Origin: Beroe ovata
Lineage: Eukaryota; Ctenophora; Nuda; Beroida; Beroidae
Direction of reading: 5' to 3'
DNA: 12,736 nt
Assembly (NCBI GenBank): GCA_946803715.1
Contig: CAMPET010000054.1
Location: 336,813-349,548 of the forward strand
Part shown: piece by piece, positions 7,914-12,736 of the stretch
Position numbering within the stretch: position 1 is the first letter of the stretch
Layout: each line of letters opens with the position of its first letter
Program-made: the position numbers and the translations under genes
Notes under the pieces: model-generated
Seen by the model: only the letters and a program-made list of their open reading frames with translations
Told to the model about the DNA's origin: nothing
The model's database searches: none

Positions 7914-9212
7914 TTAAAGGGAAATTTTCTTGACATCAGTCTTCACTTCCAGTGCAGCAACTTGAAGTGGCCAAGAATGGCTCTCGATTCCTGCTTGAAG
8001 AGCAACACCTGTACAAACAGCAAGTTCTGGGTCAATTGAAGTATTCAATTCTTTTCCATCAAAATATTCCGAGATCAGGTATCTTATTCTTGGTATCCTT
8101 GTACTGCCACCAACAAGAACAATATCACTGATTTGGGATTTATCAAGTTCTGCATACTTCAAAGTAGCTTTGATGGGCTCAAGGACCTTACTAAAGAGAT
8201 GCTGATTGATTTCCTCAAACATGCTTCTAGTCATAGGGATAATAATGTTGACAGGTTTTTCATCTTGAAGAAGGGTGATATCAACTGTCATTTCTTCTTC
8301 ATCACTCAACTTTAACTTAATTTCTTCACACGTTTCTCTTAAAATTTGATGATCAAAATCTGTCAAATGACCTTCATTTATGCCAAAGTCTGACCTAGCT
8401 CTTCGTAACAAATAATTATACAAAACTTCATTGAAGTCTTGTCCTCCAAGCCGATTGTTACCAGCTAGAGCAACAGTTGCAAACATTGGCCCATTAGTAA
8501 AAAGAATGCTGACATCAGAAGTTCCACCACCAATGTCAACTACCATAACATATGCTGATTGGTCCTTCTTGTGAAGACCATATGCCATAGCTGCAGCAGT
8601 TGGCTCGCTTATTATTTTCTTTATCTTCAATCCAGCAAGTTCTCCAGCTTGAGCAGTGTAATTGCGTTGCTTTAGGTCGAAGTCTGCAGGCACACTCATG
8701 ACCCCCATATTGATTGAGGTTTCAACTCTGTTCTCAGCAGTTTTTTTCAACTCCTTCAATAACTCAGCCCCAATATCTTCTGGACGTAAGTTCCTTTCTT
8801 CCCCATTATCAAATTTGATATAAAAGTAAGGTCTATCATTTATACTTGTTAACTGAAAACTATAAAGTTCCTGCAACTGAGACAATTCTGACTGAGAAAA
8901 TTTCTTTCCAATGAATCTTTTAGCATCGTATATTGTTCTATGAGGATTGGTTTTTATCTGTTTTTCAGCCATGTGCCCAACATGAACTGTTGTCATATCC
9001 TCAAAGCCAACAATACTAGGTATGGTTTGCTTTCCTGCATTATCTTTTAATATGTGAACTTCACCAGATCCAGGCTGAAAAACACCAACACAGCTATATG
9101 TTGTACCAAGGTCTACTCCAACCATAACTGGTTTAGGAGGAGGGAGGAAATGATTGGTTACCATTGTGGAAAAGAAGAGAACTGCTCCAGCAATGCCAAG
9201 ATACTCATACAT
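7914..9212 (-). CDS. HSPA13: HSPA13 (STCH), ER-associated Hsp70-like ATPase
   Basis: A truncated Hsp70 relative with an ATPase domain but no peptide-binding domain, known as a microsome-associated protein. The 432-codon frame is uninterrupted. Residues about 5-19 are hydrophobic (LGIAGAVLFFSTMV) and followed by PPPKP, fitting a signal anchor. Hsp70 signatures are present: VDLGTTYS (33-40), VVDIGGGTSDVS (224-235) and IVLVGGSTRIPR (364-375), plus VPADFDLKQRN (174-184) and EPTAAAMAYGL (203-213). The end, SWPLQVAALEV, matches the STCH C-terminus and separates it from BiP and HSPA14. Human STCH is 471 aa; the difference lies mainly in a loop before MFEEINQHLF, which is short here. An in-frame TAA two codons upstream fixes the start. 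No coding intron is present, yet there is no downstream poly(A) tract to mark a retrocopy. Confidence 0.96.
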   Translation of the reverse strand: MYEYLGIAGAVLFFSTMVTNHFLPPPKPVMVGVDLGTTYSCVGVFQPGSGEVHILKDNAGKQTIPSIVGFEDMTTVHVGHMAEKQIKTNPHRTIYDAKRFIGKKFSQSELSQLQELYSFQLTSINDRPYFYIKFDNGEERNLRPEDIGAELLKELKKTAENRVETSINMGVMSVPADFDLKQRNYTAQAGELAGLKIKKIISEPTAAAMAYGLHKKDQSAYVMVVDIGGGTSDVSILFTNGPMFATVALAGNNRLGGQDFNEVLYNYLLRRARSDFGINEGHLTDFDHQILRETCEEIKLKLSDEEEMTVDITLLQDEKPVNIIIPMTRSMFEEINQHLFSKVLEPIKATLKYAELDKSQISDIVLVGGSTRIPRIRYLISEYFDGKELNTSIDPELAVCTGVALQAGIESHSWPLQVAALEVKTDVKKISL

Positions 9213-9230
9213 TTCTTAGAAGATACACCT
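9213..9230 (-). other. Probable 3' splice site in the HSPA13 5' UTR
   Basis: Read on the minus strand, TTCTGCTTTTAG ends at 9229 and is followed by GTGTATCTTC and the start codon 17 nt later. The pyrimidine tract plus AG suggests that a 5' UTR exon lies further upstream (above 9230), with the coding region in the second exon. The donor exon could not be identified. Confidence 0.4.
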
Positions 9231-10113
9231 AAAAGCAGAATGGTCTTTTTGCCTCTAGATATCCTTCCACTCTCAATAGCATGTAAGCATCATGGTTATT
9301 ATCTTGAAATGTTTAATGATTAAATGAACTGTATAGCTTTGTCCTGAACTCAAAACTGCTATGACGTAACAATACAACACAGGACAGCAATTAGCATTAC
9401 ACAGCAGTCAATAACAAATAATTTTTCCAACACGGATGGTTCCTCCTCATAACTGAATAATAAATAAAAAGTGGATTTCATGAGATGAATTTCATATACT
9501 AGCATGATGATGTCAAAAGCGCACACACAAGTGAATACACATGCAACACACATATAAAACCCTAATGTACAACAGCTTAGGGAATTCGGCTTCTGGGAGA
9601 TGAGGTTCATCACGACATGAACAATGAACTACAGGAAAACATACATGTTCTTCTAAAATTAAGCAACCGATCAGCTACCAATCTGCTGACTGTTATCTGC
9701 TATTTCCTTCATTAAATAAACATAAATGCAAATACAAGAGTTATGGTATCTAACCATCACAATTCACAATATATTAAACACCACGCATTTGCTAACATTA
9801 AAAACACCGCCCTTACATATGTGTCCAATAATAAAAAAAAGGTAGCAGGTAGTTAGCAACTATCTGTACATTACAAATGATACAAACAAAAGAACAAATT
9901 AGCATGACTGACTAATAGATGTTAATGCCTGGGCCCTTCTTTCTGGGCACAGATAGAGGCAAGTCATTCCAAAAAGCTTTGCTCTTTAAGAAATGAAATT
10001 ATCATTTATTCAATCAACTTCTTTACTATACTTCAAAAAGGATTTCCTATAAGTGAGCAAATTACGTCTACTTCTCCCTAATTTATACAGATTTTGGCCA
10101 TATTCATTTTAAT
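9231..10113. other. Gene-free stretch upstream of HSPA13
   Basis: AT-rich with no convincing coding sequence on either strand; the 84-codon minus-strand frame at 9359-9613 resembles nothing. TGACGTAA (9362-9369), a CRE/ATF-like octamer, lies about 150 bp upstream of the HSPA13 start and is a possible but unproven promoter element. From 9731 the sequence enters the left arm of a long-range inverted repeat. Confidence 0.35.
9731..9776 (+). repeat. Left arm of a long-range inverted repeat
   Basis: A 46-bp segment containing TATCTAACCATCACAATTCA pairs with 11764-11809 on the other strand at 44 of 46 positions. Weaker similarity seems to continue inward (about 9777-9840 against 11695-11763), ending in an A-run on both sides. 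Outward of 9731 and 11815 no similarity is seen. Together the arms bracket about 2.08 kb of repeat-rich DNA. Confidence 0.75.
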
Positions 10114-10132
10114 TATTGCCTGGTGATGCTAG
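10114..10132 (+). repeat. Solitary end related to the 1666-1934 element
   Basis: ATTGCCTGGTGATGCTAGG matches the start of the element at 1666 (ATTGCCTGGCGATGCT) with one substitution, then follows the right-end variant AGG. No matching opposite end was found nearby. The 140-codon frame beginning here has no recognisable protein and runs into a repeat, so it is not called a gene. Confidence 0.5.
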
Positions 10133-10447
10133 GGTATTCTTTATAGTCTGCAGGGTTCATCCCAACATCTTACTTATTAGGTACTGTTTTGATTGTATAT
10201 TATCTTGTAACAGGCTTCAAGTAAAAATTGTTAGACCCCTGGTTAAGCTTCCCCTCACACTAGTTACAAGTTTCTCTAACACTGACAGTCAGGTTACAAA
10301 GAGTTTCATAGGGAACTTTCATTTCTCCCTTTTAGTGAATTTAGGACATGTTTTTAAACTCTGTAAAAATATCATATTTAAATCTTCAGGATTTTGTAGA
10401 AATTTATTGGGGATTCACACTTGCATGGTTACTAATTTGTGCATTTT

Positions 10448-10538
10448 AGGCAATTCATATTATAATTGGATTTTAATAATGATAATAATAAATTTACTTC
10501 ATGAAAAGATATATTTCAGAAAAGAAAGATTCTTTTGA
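10448..10538 (+). repeat. Partial unit (copy A) of the nested repeat
   Basis: Begins AGGCAATTCATATTATAATT, continues through TTTTAATAATGATAATAATA and ends in a 45-bp segment (10494-10538) identical to 11472-11516, from TTACTTCATGAAAAGATA to AAGATTCTTTTGA. It corresponds to the first part of copies B and C. Confidence 0.8.
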
Positions 10539-10542
10539 AATT

Positions 10543-10929
10543 GTAGGCAATTTGTATAATAATTGAATTTTAATAATGCTAATAATAAACTTACTTTATC
10601 ATGAAAAAATATCTCAAAAAAAAGATTGAGTCAATCAATAATAGTAAACATTTGCCGGATGTTATCTGTCCTCGGCAGGGCCTTCGATGAAGGCGCGCAC
10701 GCCGCGCGCAAGAAACAGAGGACAGATAACATCCGGCATGTAAACATTTACCAATAAAGACGCGCGCGCCGCGCACGAGAAACAATATAATTGCCGTAGA
10801 CAAATAACATACGGCAAGCCAGAGCTGAGTTATAATCAAAAAGTTATTATGCGCGGCCGATTTGCGAGCGATGGCAAACCGCTGATGCATGAGGCGCGAA
10901 GCGCCAAAAATTATTTATGAATAATGATA
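10543..10929 (+). repeat. Nested repeat unit, copy B
   Basis: Starts GTAGGCAATTTGTATAAT, then AATAATAAACTTACTT, a degraded AAGAAAGATT stretch, CAATCAATA, TAAACATTT, CGCG-rich palindromic DNA, a TTGCCGTA / TACGGCAA hairpin (about 10791-10816), AAAGTTATTATGCG, then GCGAGCGATGGCAAACC and GGCGCGAAGCGCC. Copy C (11036-11330) has the same blocks in the same order, so these are two members of one family. Copy B carries an extra palindromic block at 10653-10740. Confidence 0.8.
10653..10738. mobile_element. 86-bp hairpin block with perfect 21-bp arms
   Basis: Left arm 10653-10673 (TGCCGGATGTTATCTGTCC plus TC) and right arm 10718-10738 pair perfectly over 21 bp around a 44-nt CGCG-rich centre. GTAAACATT lies on both sides (10644-10652 and 10740-10748). 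The matching place in copy C (near 11140-11150) has a single TAAACATTTACC and no such block. This fits insertion of a short palindromic element with target duplication. Because the interior resembles the next segment of the unit, internal duplication of the unit is also possible. Confidence 0.65.
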
Positions 10930-10970
10930 GGATTTGTCTTGTTCCACAGCAATAACTCTAACATAAAGTG
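10923..10970 (+). repeat. 48-bp dispersed direct repeat, first copy
   Basis: Matches 11825-11872 at 47 of 48 bases; it contains TTTGTCTTGTTCCACAGC and CTCTAACATAAAGTG. Immediately after it this copy has n then AGAA, whereas the second copy has AGAA directly, so the undetermined base at 10971 may be a spurious extra position. Confidence 0.85.
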
Positions 10971-11035
10971 NAGAAGGCTCTGGAATCTTGACACATGCGT
11001 ATTCATGACAACAGAACTCAAATTTCTTTTCAGCT

Positions 11036-11330
11036 TGTAGGCAATTTGTATAATGATAATAATAACTAACTTGATCATAAAAATATATTTCTGAAAAGAA
11101 AGATTCTCTTGCTCCTGAGGCATCAATCAATATTAATAAACATTTACCAATGAAGGCGCGCGCGTCGCGCACAAGAAACAGCAATTGCCGTGGACAAATA
11201 ACATTCGGCAAGCCAAAGTTATAATCAAAAAGTATTTATGCGCCGATCTGCGAGCGATGGCAAACCTTCATGCAGCATGAAGCTGCAAAGCGCCAAAGCT
11301 TATTTGAGAATAAATTTGCGCCGCGCGCGC
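11036..11330 (+). repeat. Nested repeat unit, copy C
   Basis: Blocks parallel copy B: GTAGGCAATTTGTATAAT, GAAAAGAAAGATTCTCTTG, CATCAATCAATA, TAAACATTTACCAATGAAGG, a GCGCGCGCGTCGCGC palindromic run, ACAAGAAACAG, TTGCCGTGGACAAATAACAT with CGGCAA (short hairpin), ATAATCAAAAAGTATTTATG, GCGAGCGATGGCAAACC and GCAAAGCGCC. It lacks the 86-bp hairpin block of copy B. Open frames here read through repeat DNA and are not genes. Confidence 0.8.
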
Positions 11331-11344
11331 GTGAGACGAAATTT

Positions 11345-11364
11345 TCGACAGGGTCTATCATCGA
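11345..11364 (-). repeat. Fragment matching the interior of the 1666-1934 element
   Basis: TCGACAGGGTCTATCATCGA here equals the reverse complement of 1861-1880 except for one base, and the flanking CGAAATT and CAAAAT strings also correspond. It shows that the left-end element and the right-end nest exchange or share modules. Confidence 0.6.
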
Positions 11365-11471
11365 TCGACAAAATTAAATATCATTGCTGCTTTGTCTTCA
11401 ATCAGCTGACATCTATTCCTCAGATTCAATTGGTTTGTACTGTACAGATAGTTGTTAACTACATGCTACCC

Positions 11472-11516
11472 TTACTTCATGAAAAGATATATTTCAGAAA
11501 AGAAAGATTCTTTTGA
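11472..11516 (+). repeat. 45-bp segment identical to 10494-10538 (copy D)
   Basis: From TTACTTCATGAAAAGATA to GATTCTTTTGA it is identical to copy A. It continues with GACATCAATCTGCAAG, similar to GCATCAATCAATA in copy C, and then diverges. The 67-codon frame that follows (11513-11716) is not recognised as a known protein. Confidence 0.85.
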
Positions 11517-11763
11517 GACATCAATCTGCAAGACTTTTCTCCAACTCTGTACTCAAAAACCAGCAAGATCACTTTAAGCTAACATTGCATGGTGAGCAGC
11601 AAGATCTGAATGAATTACACCAAGATGAGTGGTGTGCAGGCATCATGAGTCCAATACCTACCTCAGCTTTTGGGGTGTTTAAATTGCAAGAGCTTTTTTT
11701 ATTTTCGGATACTTAGGTAAGGATGGAGTTTCTTATGGTAGTGAATGACCATTGCCCTGTTTC

Positions 11764-11809
11764 TAATATATTGTGAATTGTGATGGTTAGATACTATAAC
11801 TCATGTATT
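11764..11809 (-). repeat. Right arm of the long-range inverted repeat
   Basis: Reverse-complement partner of 9731-9776 with two mismatches in 46 bp. It lies just inside the second copy of the 48-bp direct repeat. Confidence 0.75.
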
Positions 11810-11824
11810 TGTATTTGTATCAAC

Positions 11825-11872
11825 AATGATAAGATTTGTCTTGTTCCACAGCAATAACTCTAACATAAAGTG
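11825..11872 (+). repeat. 48-bp dispersed direct repeat, second copy
   Basis: Same orientation as 10923-10970, with a single substitution (A for G at the eighth base). It follows the right arm of the long inverted repeat after about 15 bp. From here to about 12200 the sequence is AT-rich and nothing else is recognised. Confidence 0.85.
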
Positions 11873-12200
11873 AGAAAATGCTTAGAAATATAAGTTTTTG
11901 TGAAAAATACTCAGATAGTGATACTAGCATGGTGTGGCTACTTTTAAGTCAAGAGAAGGTGTGCATAGGTGTTCTAGTGACATTTCAAAATGAAGATAGT
12001 ACCAGACATTTTATGCAATGACTATATTCGCCCTGTGTCTTATAAGTTTTATAAAAAATATATAATCTTCCTGCTCAAAAACCGTGTCTGTCCTCTGGCC
12101 CCGCCAAACCCGGATATTGTCTGTACCCCGAACGTAGTGAGGGCGAGCACGTATCACGAAAACGGCCAGAAGGTATTATGTGTTATAATATTCTCCCTGT

Positions 12201-12468
12201 GATATATGAAACAGATATCAGGGCGCTGGCAAGCGCCCGCAGCCACGGAAAAAATGGGCGTGGTCCCGGCCCGGAGGGCCGGGAGCACTGCCCGAGGCCC
12301 GAAGGGCCGAGGGCAGTGTTGTTTCGAACAGATATGAAGTCCCAAAGTAATGATTAAGTCATTACGTGTGTTTGTTAAAACACGTTTGCCAGCGTCTACT
12401 ATATAAAAATGTACCAAATCGCGAAAATCGCGATTTTCGTGACGTCATTACACCATGTAAATGACGTC
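12201..12468 (+). other. Dense run of consecutive stem-loops
   Basis: Stem-loops follow one another almost without gaps: GATAT/ATATC (12201-12219); GGGCGCT-GGCA-AGCGCCC (12221-12238); CCAC/GTGG (12243-12263); a 9-bp TCCCGGCCC stem with GGA loop (12264-12284); an 8-bp CACTGCCC stem, a GA/GA internal loop and a 5-bp GGCCC stem with GAA loop (12286-12318); GTAATGA/TCATTAC (12347-12365); ACGTGT/ACACGT (12364-12385); the palindrome CGAAAATCGCGATTTTCG (12422-12439); and GACGTCATTACA with a one-base-bulged partner (12441-12468). The middle is very GC-rich against AT-rich surroundings. No family is recognised. It could be a structured non-coding RNA, a structured end of a mobile element, or a repeat. 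There is no evidence that it is transcribed. Confidence 0.6.
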
Positions 12469-12736
12469 GGTTAATCATAAAAATTTGCACAGCTTGTCTC
12501 TATGTCAAGATGAACAAATGTTGAAAATTTCATGTAAATCGGCCAAACCGTTTCTTCAGAAAAAAATAGTGAAATTAATTCAAAAACCTTATTTTTAGTC
12601 CCGAGTCGTCTCGACTCGACTCGACGCGACCCGACCATAAAACGGGGGGCGAGTAAACTCGAGAACCATATGAGATAGAGACTTGAACGATACGGCATAT
12701 GAAACCTCTGATTCAGGAGCGTGCATTAGGCTATGT
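12469..12736. other. Unassigned right end with a TCGAC-rich tract
   Basis: The stretch after the stem-loops (TTTGCACAGCTTGTCTCTAT and on to about 12570) has the look of a dispersed repeat, but I cannot name it. At about 12608-12632 a short degenerate CTCGA/TCGAC tandem tract occurs, next to a G6 run (12645-12650). The 75-codon minus-strand frame across it matches no known protein I can name. Confidence 0.3.

Noticed and set aside
7914-9212. HSPA13 as a processed retrocopy
   Set aside because: The frame is intact, no poly(A) tract follows it, and a splice acceptor seems to precede the ATG. A functional gene fits better.
9359-9613. 84-codon minus-strand frame as an upstream HSPA13 exon or separate gene
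   Set aside because: It is Cys- and aromatic-rich with no family resemblance, and no splice linkage to the HSPA13 start could be built.
10116-10538. 140-codon plus-strand frame
   Set aside because: It begins at a repeat end and finishes in the 45-bp repeat shared with 11472-11516; its composition is that of translated AT-rich DNA.
11513-11716. 67-codon plus-strand frame ending before a GTAAGG donor-like site
   Set aside because: It starts within a repeat copy, has no recognised motif and contains a stop at the candidate exon end. It could be a decayed exon but cannot be supported.
12221-12318. Known self-cleaving ribozyme (hammerhead or twister)
   Set aside because: The hammerhead core is absent. 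A GCAAG-like stretch and a CCAC/GTGG stem faintly recall twister, but the required core arrangement could not be matched.
12154-12417. 87-codon minus-strand frame through the stem-loop cluster
   Set aside because: It is an incidental reading of GC-rich inverted repeats; the paired structure is the simpler explanation.

Overview
This window looks like nuclear DNA of a metazoan, probably an invertebrate with a compact genome. It holds two multi-exon genes with clean GT-AG introns of only 86-226 bp, a broken rhodopsin-type GPCR, polyadenylation signals and dispersed repeats, and no bacterial operon or Shine-Dalgarno logic. The species cannot be named from the sequence. Single n bases at 1842 and 10971 suggest a draft assembly.

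Layout. 1-2440 is repeat-rich: two copies of a short GGGGTCTGGG hairpin motif, a minus-strand remnant of a GIY-YIG nuclease domain (421-801), a GC-rich CGCG-palindrome region (about 820-1310), a 31-bp tandem duplication, a perfect 54-bp palindrome (1487-1540) and a roughly 270-bp inverted-repeat element (1666-1934). 2550-4535 (+) is a seven-exon type II membrane glycosyltransferase of the GT31 (beta-1,3-galactosyltransferase) family. 4917-6406 (-) is a complete six-exon Derlin-1 gene, tail-to-tail with the first. 6524-7330 (+) is a decayed GPCR pseudogene. 7914-9212 (-) is an intact, intronless coding region for HSPA13/STCH, the short ER-associated Hsp70 relative. 9730-11880 is a nest of repeats related to those at the left end. 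12201-12468 is an unusually dense run of stem-loops.

How the genes relate. Derlin-1 (ER retrotranslocation) and HSPA13 (ER-associated Hsp70 ATPase domain) both serve ER protein handling, and the GT31 enzyme modifies glycans in the Golgi, so all three intact genes belong to the secretory pathway. Whether that is more than chance cannot be judged from one window. The repeats sit on both sides of the gene block (2500-9200) and share sequence families, while the block itself is nearly free of them.

Exon boundaries were derived by hand from splice consensus, reading-frame phase and conserved motifs. All junctions of the two spliced genes keep phase: 341 codons for GT31 (preferred model) and 247 for Derlin-1. 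No tRNA, rRNA or CRISPR array was seen.
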